From positions 62,001 to 126,000 of the forward strand of contig JAPMTP010000101.1 of NCBI GenBank assembly GCA_026413225.1: a DNA stretch of 64,000 bases. Direction: 5' to 3'. How positions within the stretch are numbered: position 1 is the first letter of the stretch; every line of letters begins with the position of its first letter. The position numbers and the translations under genes are program-made. Below are positions 1 through 12,122 of the stretch, in pieces. Below the pieces are notes generated by a model that worked only from the letters and a program-made list of their open reading frames with translations, ran no database searches and was not told where the DNA came from. This DNA comes from Otis tarda (Eukaryota; Chordata; Aves; Otidiformes; Otididae).

Positions 1-628
1 ACAACAAAGTACAATACCCAAGAGGAACAATGAGAAAATAAGACCAAGGGCCTTAATGAAAAGCAAATAATAAATAGCAATGTCAAACAAAAACGTAGAT
101 AGAAAGGAAAATGTAAAAAGCAACAGCGCTAGGGAAAGCTGAGGGGGTGGCGCGGGAAAGGTTAAAAACTAATAATGCCGAAAGACGTAAAAGTAGACAA
201 TTTTTAAAGCCCGAGGTTTAGGAGAAGAACGAACACACAATACAGTCAGAGAAGTAAAAACGCAAACAGAGACAGATATTTGTAAAAGTGGTGGTGCTAA
301 AAACAGACAAGAAAAAAAAATGGAGAGAAAAAAAAGTAACCAAGGTAAAGGTGGACATGGGGGGAAAAAAAAAGACAAGGCATCAAGCATTAGGGAAATA
401 GAGACAGCAGAATGAAACAGAGATGTTAAAAGAATCTCTAAAAAGCCAGGATGCTAAGGAAAGACAAGAAATACCAAAAAAAAAAACCCAGCAAATATAA
501 TAATAGTCAGTCGGTGATGAGTATCAGGGAAATAGAGAAAAATTTCAAACCCAGAAATTACAAACTGTAACAAGGACCTAGAAAGACAGTTTTAAAATCA
601 AAGGCGTGAATACAGACAAGAAATATTT

Positions 629-638
629 TTTTTTGTTT
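629..638 (+). repeat. Conserved T tract in a purine-rich strand
   Basis: Every full unit has a single T run (AAATATTTTTTTTG and similar), an exception to the strong purine bias of the + strand. Units 2, 8, 10 and 13 have AAATATGTTTTTTG instead, and B units have seven to eight T followed by GTTTCAAAG. It serves as a subfamily marker. Confidence 0.75.
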
Positions 639-1361
639 TAAAGATAGCCAACAGAATAAAAGTACAGAGAAAACGGTAGATGCAAATAAGATTAAAGTTA
701 TAAGGAGAAAGCAGGTAGCGACAGCAAGAAAAAGAAAAATGATGAAAAGCAACATAAAGCGCAATGGCGCTATGGAAAAAAAAGAAAATATAATTAAAGA
801 TTATGATAGCAGACAAGGTCTAATTAGAAAATTTGAAAAGCAAAAGCACGAAAGTAATAGCAACATCCCACTAAAAATGCAGACAGATATACATTTTTTA
901 AAGTGACAGTAGAAAGGAAAAAGAAATAATTAGAACAAAAATGCAGAAAAATAAAGACAAAAGTGATAAAAGGAGACTCAGCATTTTAAAAGCATCAGGG
1001 ATTAAGGATATTAAAAAAATTAAACCCCAGCATGGGTAAACTAAAATGGAGCCAGAAAAAGAACCTAATTACATGACTGTAAAGAAGAAAGAGAAGAAAG
1101 AGATAAGTCAGAATCATTAGGAAAGTAAAGGCAAATACTGGAAAAAAATAAATGCCCAGGAAACAAATAGAAACCTAGAAAGAATAACTAAAAACCAAAG
1201 CTGCTAAGTAAGGACATATTACAACTAAAAAATAAGGGGACCAGCCACAAGAAAAGTATATAAAAAAGGCAAATGGTCATCAGGAAATAACGACAACAAC
1301 AACAGGCATTTCTGACACGCAACTAAACTGGAGAACTACAAAGGTGGCGTTCAAAAGCGAT

Positions 1362-1442
1362 GGCGCGGAGGGAGGATGAGAGAAGATTCAGGATCAAGAG
1401 AACAAGTTAAAGATAGCAATCGGGACAGAATTAGACAGAAAG
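1362..1442 (+). repeat. Invariant ~81-bp core of the unit
   Basis: From GGCGCGGAGGGAGGATGAG to AGAATTAGACAGAAAG I see no substitution or indel in any of the 19 copies compared by eye. This includes A and B units whose neighbouring sequence differs. It is CpG-containing and free of long homopolymers. No known protein-binding box was recognised; a CENP-B box does not match. Confidence 0.75.
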
Positions 1443-4400
1443 TTTTAAAACCAACGGGGAATAATGAAATTGGGTTAAAAATTCCCAAATAGCACGGTCC
1501 ACCTAAGGGACCTACGAAATTTGAAAAGCGAGGGCACTACAGATAGTCGGGACGTAATTAAAAAAAAATAAAGATAGCAAAATAAACGCAGAAACCAGAT
1601 AGGAGTAAAGAGAACATTTCAAAAGCAATTGAAGATGAAGGAAATAAGGAAAAAAATGAAAAGAAAAAACACCAAAACAAACCAGTGTCGTCCAACAAAA
1701 ATAAAAATGTACAAAGAGAATTTTCGAAGTGAGGGTTCTGTGGAAGAACAAGAAATTATTATGTATGAACTGCAAAGGGCATAAAAGTAGGCACTGAATG
1801 AATGCTGAAAAAGCAATGGGGAAATGGGAAATAAAATGAAAGCTAAAAATAGGGACAGCACGCTGAAAGAGACTTAGAAAGAAAGTTTCAAAACCCAGAA
1901 TGCTAAGGAAATAAATAGTTTCTTAAAAGACAGCAGAGGGAAAGAAAAGTAGACGCAGAAAATGGTGAGTGTTAGAGAAAATAAGACAAAAACTAAAAAA
2001 AAAAAAAAAAAAAAAAAATACAGACAGCTACCTAAAACAGATGTATTAAGCAAAATGAAGATTCGGGGTACTGAGCAAACGTGAGCAATAATTTAAAAAC
2101 CAAGAAATAAAGACAGCAAGCAAGATAAATGTACAAAATCTTTTAAATTACAGGGAGTAGGGAGATTAACACACAAAAAAAACAAACCACAAAGTTACAT
2201 CGAACTAAAACAGGGAGATAGAAAGAAAATCAAAAGGGCGCCAACAGTAACAGTAACGAAAGAGGAGAAAAAAAACGACATATAAAGAAGCTTTTAAGAG
2301 TGAGGCAGATCAGGGAAATACACGTTAAAATTTCTAACGAGGGACGATAAACTAACAGAAACGTAGCAAAAATTTCAAAGGCAGTGACACAAACAAAATG
2401 CAATAGCTAAATAACAGATGACAAAATAAGGACAGAGATAAAAGTAGAAAATTGAAATGGTTAGGGATGAGAGCAACATAGAGGAAACTTTTAAACCACA
2501 CAAGTACCTAAAACAGCAGTAGAAAGAAAATTTAGAAAGTAAAGGCACTTATTTCAACAGGAAAAAAATAAAAAATGTGAAGACAGCAAATAAAAGTAAA
2601 AAGAAAATGTCAAAAGCAACAGAGATTAAGAAAATGAAATAAAATCGATAAACACTAATGGCAAACTGAAACGGAAAGGTAGAAGTACAATTTACCATGC
2701 GAAGGGATGAAGAACAGAGGAATGACCAAATAGGGCTTGTAAACTACACAGATGAAATCACCGCAGCGCAATTTAAAACGTAGAAGACGGGCACAAAGAA
2801 ATGAAAAACACAGGCGGAGAACACGATGAGTGGAGATGAAAAGGCAAAATTTAGAACACAACAAAGTACAATTCCCAGAAGGAACAATGAGGAAATAAGA
2901 CCAAGGGCCTTAATGAAAAGCAAATAATAAATACCAATGTCAAACAAAAACGTAGATAGAGAAGGAAAATGTAAAAAGCAACAGCGCTAGGGAAAACTGA
3001 GGGGGTGGCGCGGGAAAGGTTAGAAACTAATAATGCCGAAAGACGTAAAAGTAGACAATTTTTAAAGCCCGGGGTTTAGGAGAAGAAAGAACACACAATA
3101 CAGTCAGAGAAGTAAAACGCAAACAGAGACAGATATTTGTAAAAGTGGTGGTGCTAAAAACAGACAAGAAAGAAAATGGAGAAAAGAATAAGTGACCAAG
3201 ATAAAGGTAGGGGCGGGGGGGGGACAGACAAGACATCAAGCAGTAGGGAAATAGAGACAGCAGAATGAAACAGAGATGTTAAAAGAATCTCTAAAAAGCC
3301 AGGATGCTAAGGAAAGACAAGAAATACCAAACAAAAAAACCCAGCAAATATAATAATAGTCAGTCGGTGATGAGTATCAGGGAAATAGAGAAAAATTTCA
3401 AAACCCAGAAATTACAAACCGTAACAAGGACCTAGAAAGACAGTTTTAAAATCAAAGGCGTGAATACAGACAAGAAATATTTTTTTTTGTTTTAAAGATA
3501 GCCAACAGAATAAAAGTACAGAGAAAACGGTAGATGCAAATAAGATTAAAGTTATAAGGAGAAAGCAGGTAGCGACAGCAAGAAAAAGAAAAAATGATGA
3601 AAAGCAACGTAAAGCACAATGGCGCTATGGAAAAAAAAGAAAATATAATTAAAGATTATGATAGCAGACAAGGTCAAATTAGAAAATTTGAAAAGCAAAA
3701 GCACGAAAGTAATAGCAACATCCCACTAAAATGCAGACAGATATACATTTTTAAAAGTGACAGTAGAAAGGAAAAAGAAATAATTAGAACAAAAATGCAG
3801 AAAAATAAAGACAAAAGTGATAAAAGGAGACTCAGCATTTTAAAAGCATCAGGGATTAAGGATATTAAAAAAATTAAAACCCAGCATGGGTAAACTAAAA
3901 TGGAGCCAGAAAAAGAACCTAATTACATGACTGTAAAGAAGAAAGAGAAGAAAGAGATAAGTCAGAATAATTAGGAAAGTAAAGGCAAATACTGGAGAAA
4001 ATAAATGCCCAGGAAACAAATAGAAACCTAGAAAGAATAACTAAAAACCAAAGCTGCTAAGTAAGGACATATTACAACTAAAAAATAAGGGGACCAGCCA
4101 CAAGAAAAGTATATAAAAAAGGCAAATGGTCATCAGGAAATAACAACAGCAACAACAACAAAAAAGGCATTTCTGACTCGCAATTAAACTGGAGAACTAC
4201 AAAGGTGGCGTTCAAAAGCGATGGCGCGGAGGGAGGATGAGAGAAGATTCAGGATCAAGAGAACAAGTTAAAGATAGCAATCGGGACAGAATTAGACAGA
4301 AAGTTTTAAAACCAACGGGGAATAACGAAATGGGGTTAAAAATTCCCAAATAGCACGGTCCACCTAAGAGACCTACGAAATTTGAAAAGCGAGGGCACTA

Positions 4401-5128
4401 CAGATAGTCGGGACGTAATTAAAAAAAAAAATAAAGATAGCAAAATAAATGCAGAAACCAGATAGGAGTAAAGAGAACATTTCAAAAGCAATTGAAGATG
4501 AAGGAAATAAGGAAAAAAATGGAAAAAAAAAAACCAAACCAGTGTCGTCCAACAAAAATAAAAATGTAGAAAGAGAATTTTCGAAGTGAGGGTTCTGTGG
4601 AAGAACAAGAAATTATTATGTATGAACTGCAAAGGACATAAAAGTAGGCACTGAATGAATGCTGAAAAAGCAATGGGGAAATGGGAAATAAAATGAAAGC
4701 TAAAAAAATAGGGACAGCACGCTGAAAGAGACTTAGAAAGAAAGTTTCAAAACCCAGAATGCTAAGGAAATAAATAGTTTCTTAAAAGACAGCAGAGGGA
4801 AAGAAAAGTAGATGCAGAAAAGTGGCGAGTGTTAGAGAAAATAAGACAAAAACTAAAAAAAAAAAGAAAAAAATACAGACAGCTACCTAAAACAGATGTA
4901 TTAAGCAAAATGAAGATTCGGGGTACTGAGCAAACGTGAGCAATAATTTAAAAACCAAGAAATAAAGACAGCAAGCAAGATAAATGTACAAAATCTTTTA
5001 AATTACAGGGAGTAGGGAGATTAACACAAAAAAAAAAAAAAAAAAACAAACCACAAAGTTACATCGAACTAAAACAGGGAGATAGAAAGAAAATCTAAAG
5101 GGTGCCAACAGTAATGAAAGAGGAGAAA

Positions 5129-5325
5129 TACCAAAAATCAAAGACGTGGAAGGAAAAATGCAGCCATAGAATAAACATTTCAAAAGCGCGAGGGGAGGAG
5201 GGAAATAAATGGGAAAAAAAAAAGACAAGACGTGACACAAACTTAACCGGAGACGTAGAAAAATGTAAAAAGCGAGGATGCTAAGGAAACAGAAGAAGAA
5301 CTTGGAGGAAATACATTGAGTGGGG
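5129..5325 (+). repeat. L-specific segment (~200 bp), present or absent between units
   Basis: L units have about 200 extra bases between GAAAGAGGAGAAA and GGGGAAAAAA, just left of the ATAAAGAAGCTTTTAAGAG landmark. In S units these flanks are joined directly (about 2250-2285). Other copies lie near 8190-8390, 11230-11430, 14585-14790, 20480-20680, 26385-26590, 29435-29640, 32490-32695, 35545-35745, 38600-38795 and 41655-41850. The segment starts two modules with GACGTGGAAGG and GACGTGACACAAAC. The similar sequences at its ends (GGAGAAA and GGGGAAA) would allow a slippage deletion, so S may derive from L. Confidence 0.88.
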
Positions 5326-5561
5326 AAAAAAAGAAGACGTATAAAGAAGCTTTTAAGAGTGAGGCAGATTAGGGAAATACACGTTAAAATTTCTAACGAG
5401 GGACGATAAACTAACAGAAACGTAGCAAAAATTTCAAAGGCAGTGACGCAAACAAAATGCAATAGCTAATTAACCGATGACAAAATAAGGACAGAGATAA
5501 AAGTAGAAAATTGAAATGGTTAGAGATGAGAGCAATATAGAGGAAACTTTTAAACCACACA

Positions 5562-5573
5562 AGTACATGTACC
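5562..5573 (+). repeat. 6-bp indel marker (AGTACATGTACC against AGTACC)
   Basis: L units have AGTACATGTACC and S units have AGTACC at the matching place (17868, 23769, 44960). The marker lies about 230 bp from the L segment, and in the copies I compared it always travels with it, so L and S are haplotype blocks rather than single indels. It is a useful tag for typing units. Confidence 0.85.
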
Positions 5574-5719
5574 TAAAACAGCAGTAGAAAGACAATTTAG
5601 AAAGTAAAGGCACTTATTTCAACAGGAAAAAAATAAAAAATGTGAAGACAGCAAATAAAAGTAAAAAGAAAATGTCAAAAGCAACAGAGATTAAGAAAAG
5701 GAAATAAAATCGATAAACA

Positions 5720-8700
5720 CTAATGGCAAACTGAAACGGAAAGGTAGAAGTACAATTTACCATGCGAAGGGATGAAGAACAGAGGAATGACCAAATAGGG
5801 CTTGTAAACTACACAGATGAAATCACCGCAGCGCAATTTAAAACGTAGAAGACGGGCACAAAGAAATGAAAAACACAGGCGGAGAACACGATGAGTGGAG
5901 ATGTAAAGGCAAAATCTAGAAAACAACAAAGTACAATACCCAAGAGGAACAATGAGAAAATAAGACCAAGGGCCTTAATGAAAAGCAAATAATAAATACC
6001 AATGTCAAACTAAAACGTAGATAGAGAAGGAAAATGTAAAAAGCAACAGCGCTAGGGAAAACTGAGGGGGTGGCGCGGGAAAGGTTAGAAACTAATAATG
6101 CCGAAAGACGTAAAAGTAGACAATTTTTAAAGCCCGGGGTTTAGGAGAAGAAAGAACACACAATACAGTCAGAGAAGTAAAACGCAAACAGAGACAGATA
6201 TTTGTAAAAGTGGTGGTGCTAAAAACAGACAAGAAAGAAAATGGAGAAAAGAATAAGTGACCAAGATAAAGGTAGGGGCGGGGGGGGGGGACAGACAAGA
6301 CATCAAGCAGTAGGGAAATAGAGACAGCAGAATGAAACAGAGATGTTAAAAGAATCTCTAAAAAGCCAGGATGCTAAGGAAAGACAAGAAATACCAAACA
6401 GAAAACCCCAGCAAATATAATAATAGTCACTCGGTGATGAGTATCAGGGAAATAGAGAAAAATTTCAAAACTAGAAATTACAAACTGTAACAAGGACCTA
6501 GAAAGACAGTTTTAAAATCAAAGGCGTGAATACAGACAAGAAATATGTTTTTTGTTTTAAAGATAGCAAACAGAATAAAAGTACAGAGAAAACGGTAGAT
6601 GCAAATAAGATTAAGGTTATGAGGAGAAAGCAGGTAGCGACAGCAAGATAAAGAAAAACGATGAAAAGCAACGTAAAGCACAATGGCGCTATGGAAAAAA
6701 AAAGAAAATATAATTAAAGATTATGATAGCAGACAAGGTCAAATTAGAAAATTTGAAAAGCAAAAGCACGCAAGTAATAGCAACATCCCACCAAAATGCA
6801 GACAGATATACATTTTTTAAAGTGACAGTAGAAAGGAAAAAGAAATAATTAGAACAAAAATGCAGAAAAATAAAGACAAAAGTGATAAAAGGAGACTCAG
6901 CATTTTAAAAGCATCAGGGATTAAGGATATTAAAAAAATTAAAACCCAGCATGGGTAAACTAAAATGGAGCCAGAAAAAGAACCTAATTACATGACTGTA
7001 AAGAAGAAAGAGAAGAAAGAGATAAGTCAGAATCATTAGGAAAGTAAAGGCAAATACTGGAAAAAATAAATGCCCAGGAACCAAATAGAAACCTAGAAAG
7101 AATAACTAAAAACCAAAGCTGCTAAGTAAGGACATATTACAACTAAAAAATAAGGGGACCAGCCAGAAGAAAAGTATATAAAAAAGGCAAATGGTCATCA
7201 GGAAATAACGACAACAACAACAGGCATTTCTGACACGCAACTAAACTGGAGAACTACAAAGGTGGCGTTCAAAAGCGATGGCGCGGAGGGAGGATGAGAG
7301 AAGATTCAGGATCAAGAGAACAAGTTAAAGATAGCAATCGGGACAGAATTAGACAGAAAGTTTTAAAACCAACGGGGAATAATGAAATTGGGTTAAAAAT
7401 TCCCAAATAGCACGGTCCACCTAAGAGACCTACGAAATTTGAAAAGCGAGGGCACTACAGATAGTCGGGACGTAATTAAAAAAAAAAAAAAAAAAAGATA
7501 GCAAAATAAATGCAGAAACCAGATAGGAGTAAAGAGAACATTTCAAAAGCAATTGAAGATGAAGGAAATAAGGAAAAAAATGAAAAGAAAAAACACCAAA
7601 ACAAACCAGTGTCGTCCAACAAAAATAAAAATGTACAAAGAGAATTTTCGAAGTGAGGGTTCTGTGGAAGAACAAGAAATTATTATGTATGAACTGCAAA
7701 GGACATAAAAGTAGGCACTGAATGAATGCTGAAAAAGCAATGGGGAAATGGGAAATAAAATGAAAGCTAAAAAATAGGGACAGCACGCTGAAAGAGACTT
7801 AGAAAGAAAGTTTCAAAACCCAGAATGCTAAGGAAATAAATAGTTTCTTAAAAGACAGCAGAGGGAAAGAAAAGTAGACGCAGAAAATGGTGAGTGTTAG
7901 AGAAAATAAGACAAAAACTAAAAAAAAAAAAAAAAAAAAAAATACAGACAGCTACCTAAAACAGATGTATTAAGCAAAATGAAGATTCGGGGTACTGAGC
8001 AAACGTGAGCAATAATTTAAAAACCAAGAAATAAAGACAGCAAGCAAGATAAATGTACAAAATCTTTTAAATTACAGGGAGTAGGGAGATTAACACACAA
8101 AAAAAACAAACCAAACCACAAAGTTACATCGAACTAAAACAGGGAGATAGAAAGAAAATCTAAAGGGTGCCAACAGTAATGAAAGAGGAGAAATACCAAA
8201 AATCAAAGACGTGGAAGGAAAAATGCAGCCATAGAATAAACATTTCAAAAGCGCGAGGGGAGGAGGGAAATAAATGGGAAAAAAAAAGACAAGACGTGAC
8301 ACAAACTTAACCGGAGATGTAGAAAAATGTAAAAAGCGAGGATGCTAAGGAAACAGAAGAAGAACTTGGAGGACACACATTGAGTGGGGAAAAAAAAAGA
8401 AGACGTATAAAGAAGCTTTTAAGAGTGAGGCAGATCAGGGAAATACACGTTAAAATTTCTAACGAGGGACGATAAACTAACAGAAACGTAGCAAAAATTT
8501 CAAAGGCAGTGACGCAAACAAAATGCAATAGCTAATTAACCGATGACAAAATAAGGACAGAGATAAAAGTAGAAAATTGAAATGGTTAGAGATGAGAGCA
8601 ATATAGAGGAAACTTTTAAACCACACAAGTACATGTACCTAAAACAGCAGTAGAAAGACAATTTAGAAAGTAAAGGCACTTATTTCAACAGGAAAAAAAA

Positions 8701-8786
8701 TAAAAAATGTGAAGACAGCAAATAAAAGTAAAAAGAAAATGTCAAAAGCAACAGAGATTAAGAAAAGGAAATAAAATCGGTAAACA
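5720..8786 (+). repeat. Array unit 2 (L type, subfamily A)
   Basis: A complete unit of 3067 bp. It shares rare variants with the unit at 39187: ACAGAAAACCCCAGC near 6400, AAACTAGAAATT near 6468, the shortened T tract AAATATGTTTTTTG near 6541, and CAGCAAGATAAAG near 6643. The two copies are therefore close relatives although about 33.5 kb apart. Confidence 0.94.
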
Positions 8787-11700
8787 CTAATGGCAAACTG
8801 AAACGGAAAGGTAGAAGTACAATTTACCATGCGAAGGGATGAAGAACAGAGGAATGACCAAATAGGGCTTGTAAACTACACAGATGAAATCACCGCAGCG
8901 CAATTTAAAACGTAGAAGACAGGCACAAAGAAATGAAAAACACAGGCGGAGAACACGATGAGTGGAGATGTAAAGGCAAAATCTAGAAAACAACAAAGTA
9001 CAATACCCAAGAGGAACAATGAGAAAATAAGACCAAGGGCCTTAATGAAAAGCAAATAATAAATAGCAATGTCAAACAAAAACGTAGATAGAAAGGAAAA
9101 TGTAAAAAGCAACAGCGCTAGGGAAAACTGAGGGGGTGGCGCGGGAAAGGTTAAAAACTAATAATGCCGAAAGTAGAAAATTTTTAAAGCCCGAGGTTTA
9201 GGAGAAGAACGAACACACAATACAGTCAGAGAAGTAAAACGCAAACAGAGACAGATATTTGTAAAAGTGGTGGTGCTAAAAACAGACAAGAAAAAAAATG
9301 GAGGAAAAAAAAAGTAACCAAGGTAAAGGTGGACATGGGGGGGGGAAGACAAGGCATCAAGCATTAAGGAAATAGAGACAGCAGAATGAAACAGAGATGT
9401 TTAAAGAATCTCTAAAAAGCCAGGATGCTAAGGAAAGACAAGAAATACCAAACAAAAAAACCCAGCAAATATAATAATAATAGTCAGTCGGTGATGAGTA
9501 TCAGGGAAATAGAGAAAAATTTCAAACCCAGAAATTACAAACTGTAACAAGGACCTAGAAAGACAGTTTTAAAATCAAAGGCGTGAATACAGACAAGAAA
9601 TATTTTTTTTTGTTTTAAAGATAGCCAACAGAATAAAAGTACAGAGAAAACGGTAGATGCAAATAAGATTAAGGTTATAAGGAGAAAGCAGGTAGCGACA
9701 GCAAGAAAAAGAAAAATGATGAAAAGCAACGTAAAGCACAATGGCGCTATGGAAAAAAAAAGAAAATATAATTAAAGATTATGATAGCAGACAAGGTCTA
9801 ATTAGAAAATTTGAAAAGCAAAAGCACGGAAGTAATAGCAACATCCCACTAAAATGCAGACAGATATACATTTTTTAAAGTGACAGTAGAAAGGAAAAAG
9901 AAATAATTAGAACAAGAATGCAGAAAAATAAAGACAAAAGTGATAAAAGGAGACTCAGCATTTTAAAAGCATCAGGGATTAAGGATATTAAAAAAATTAA
10001 AACCCAGCATGGGTAAACTAAAATGGAGCCAGCAAAAGAACCTAATTACATGACTGTAAAGAAGAAAGAGAAGAAAGAGATAAGTCAGAATCATTAGGAA
10101 AGTAAAGGCAAATACTGGGAAAAATAAATGCCCAGGAACCAAATAGAAACCTAGAAAGAATAACTAAAAACCAAAGCTGCTAAGTAAGGACATATTACAA
10201 CTAAAAAATAAGGGGACCAGCCAGAAGAAAAGTATATAGAAAAGGCAAATGGTCATCAGGAAATAACGACAACAACAACAGGCATTTCTGACATGCAACT
10301 GCAATGGAGAACTACAAAGGTGGCGTTCAAAAGCGATGGCGCGGAGGGAGGATGAGAGAAGATTCAGGATCAAGAGAACAAGTTAAAGATAGCAATCGGG
10401 ACAGAATTAGACAGAAAGTTTTAAAACCAACGGGGAATAACGAAATGGGGTTAAAAATTCCCAAATAGCACGGTCCACCTAAGAGACCTACAAAATTTGA
10501 AAAGCGAGGGCACTACAGATAGTCGGGACGTAATTCAAAAAAAATAAAGATAGCAAAATAAATGCAGAAACCAGATAGGAGTAAAGAGAACATTTCAAAA
10601 GCAATTGAAGATGAAGGAAATAAGGGAAAAAACTGAAAAAAAAAACCAAAACCAAACCAGTGTCGTCCAACAAAAATAAAAATGTACAAAGAGAATTTTC
10701 GAAGTGAGGGTTCTGTGGAAGAACAAGAAATTATTATGTATGAACTGCAAAGGGCATAAAAGTAGGCACTGAATGAATGCTGAAAAAGCAATGGGGAAAT
10801 GGGAAATAAAATGAAAGCTAAAAAAATAGGGACAGCACGCTGAAAGAGACTTAGAAAGAAAGTTTCAAAACCCAGAATGCTAAGGAAATAGTTTCTTAAA
10901 AGACAGCAGAGGGAAAGAAAAGTAGACGCAGAAAAGTGGCGAGTGTTGGAGAAAATAAGACAAAAACTAAAAAAAAAAAAAAAAAATACAGACAGCTACC
11001 TAAAACAGATGTATTAAGCAAAATGAAGATTCGGGGTACTGAGCAAACGTAAGCAATAATTTAAAAACCAAGAAATAAAGACAGCAAGCAAGATAAATGT
11101 ACAAAATCTTTTAAATTACAGGGAGTAGGGAGATTAACACAAAAAAAAAAAAAACCACAAAGTTACATCGAACTAAAACAGGGAGATAGAAAGAAAATCT
11201 AAAGGGTGCCAACAGTAATGAAAGAGGAGAAATACCAAAAATCAAAGACGTGGAAGGAAAAATGCAGCCATAGAATAAACATTTCAAAAGCGCGAGGGGA
11301 GGAGGGAAATAAATGGGAAAAAAAAAGACAAGACGTGACACAAACTTAACCGGAGATGTAGAAAAATGTAAAAAGCGAGGATGCTAAGGAAACAGAAGAA
11401 GAACTTGGAGGACACACATTGAGTGGGGAAAAAAAGACGACGTATAAAGAAGCTTTTAAGAGTGAGGCAGATTAGGGAAATACACGTTAAAATTTCTAAC
11501 GAGGGACGATAAACTAACAGAAACGTAGCAAAAATTTCAAAGGCAGTGACGCAAACAAAATGCAATAGCTAATTAACCGATGACAAAATAAGGACAGAGA
11601 TAAAATCTTTTAAATTACAGGGAGTAGGGAGATTAACACACAAAAAAAACAAACCACAAAGTTACATCGAACTAAAACAGGGACATAGAAAGAAAATCAA

Positions 11701-12122
11701 AAGGGCGCCAACAGTAACAGTAACGAAAGAGGAGAAAAAAAGTCGACATATAAAGAAGCTTTTAAGAGTGAGGCAGATCAGGGAAATACACGTTAAAATT
11801 TCTAACGAGGGACGATAAACTAACAGAAACGTAGCAAAAATTTCAAAGGCAGTGACGCAAACAAAATGCAATAGCTAATTAACCGATGACAAAATAAGGA
11901 CAGAGATAAAAGTAGAAAATTGAAATGGTTAGGGATGAGAGCAACATAGAGGAAACTTTTAAACCACACAAGTACCTAAAACAGCAGTAGAAAGAAAATT
12001 TAGAAAGTAAAGGCACTTATTTCAACAGGAAAAAAATAAAAAATGTGAAGACAGCAAATAAAAGTAAAAAGAAAATGTCAAAAGCAACAGAGATTAAGAA
12101 AATGAAATAAAATCGATAAACA
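8787..12122 (+). repeat. Array unit 3 (composite L+S, 3336 bp)
   Basis: The longest unit. It contains a full L-type block (about 11150-11600) and then, after an abrupt join at about 11602-11605, a second S-type version of the same block (about 11606-11880). About 275 bp is thus duplicated. An 8-base deletion at 9168 (GCCGAAAGTAG where most copies have GCCGAAAGACGTAAAAGTAG) is shared with the unit at 33087. After the join the sequence follows the S haplotype, including AGTACC without the ATGTAC insertion. Confidence 0.92.
11602..11605 (+). repeat. Recombination junction inside unit 3
   Basis: The L-type sequence ...GGACAGAGATAAAA would normally continue GTAGAAAATTG. Instead it continues TCTTTTAAATTACAGGG, which belongs about 280 bases earlier in the unit. 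The four A shared by both parents form a microhomology at the join. Sequence right of the junction is S type. This is direct evidence of unequal exchange between an L and an S unit. Confidence 0.88.

Larger units (their letters stand above)
1..2654 (+). repeat. Array unit 0 (partial, S type, subfamily A)
   Basis: The window opens about 205 bases into a unit: position 1 corresponds to about 5925 in the unit starting at 5720. This copy is the short form, lacking the ~200-bp L segment (see 2229-2290). It holds a run of 24 A at 1995-2018. No gene is present. Confidence 0.93.
2655..5719 (+). repeat. Array unit 1 (L type, subfamily A)
   Basis: A complete unit of 3065 bp. It carries the L segment near 5129-5325, the AGTACATGTACC variant at 5562-5573 and a 19-A run at 5028-5046. 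A 99-codon plus-strand frame at 3594-3893 is a composition shadow that is interrupted in most other copies. The AAC tract near 4141 is the longer form, interrupted by GC, and the next bases carry GACTCGCAATT, which I did not see elsewhere. Confidence 0.94.

Noticed and set aside
390..400. TTAGGG words as interstitial telomere sequence
   Set aside because: TTAGGGAAAT and TTAGGGATG occur singly as part of the unit and never as consecutive TTAGGG copies.
1715..1735. TTTTCGAAGTGAGGG as a possible CENP-B box
   Set aside because: The essential pattern TTCG-4N-A-2N-CGGG is not met: G replaces A and the CGGG is absent.
3594..3893. A 99-codon lysine-rich plus-strand frame repeated at 16115, 18986 and 37103
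   Set aside because: Most other units break it by a one-base change in the A run after GCTATGG or by TTTTTTAAAG in place of TTTTTAAAAG. No known domain is present.
4998..5462. A 154-codon minus-strand open frame with long hydrophobic stretches, like a membrane protein
   Set aside because: The minus strand is polypyrimidine, so frames are automatically rich in F, L, S and C. The same region in other units is split or shifted by changes in A-run length, and there is no conserved start or domain.
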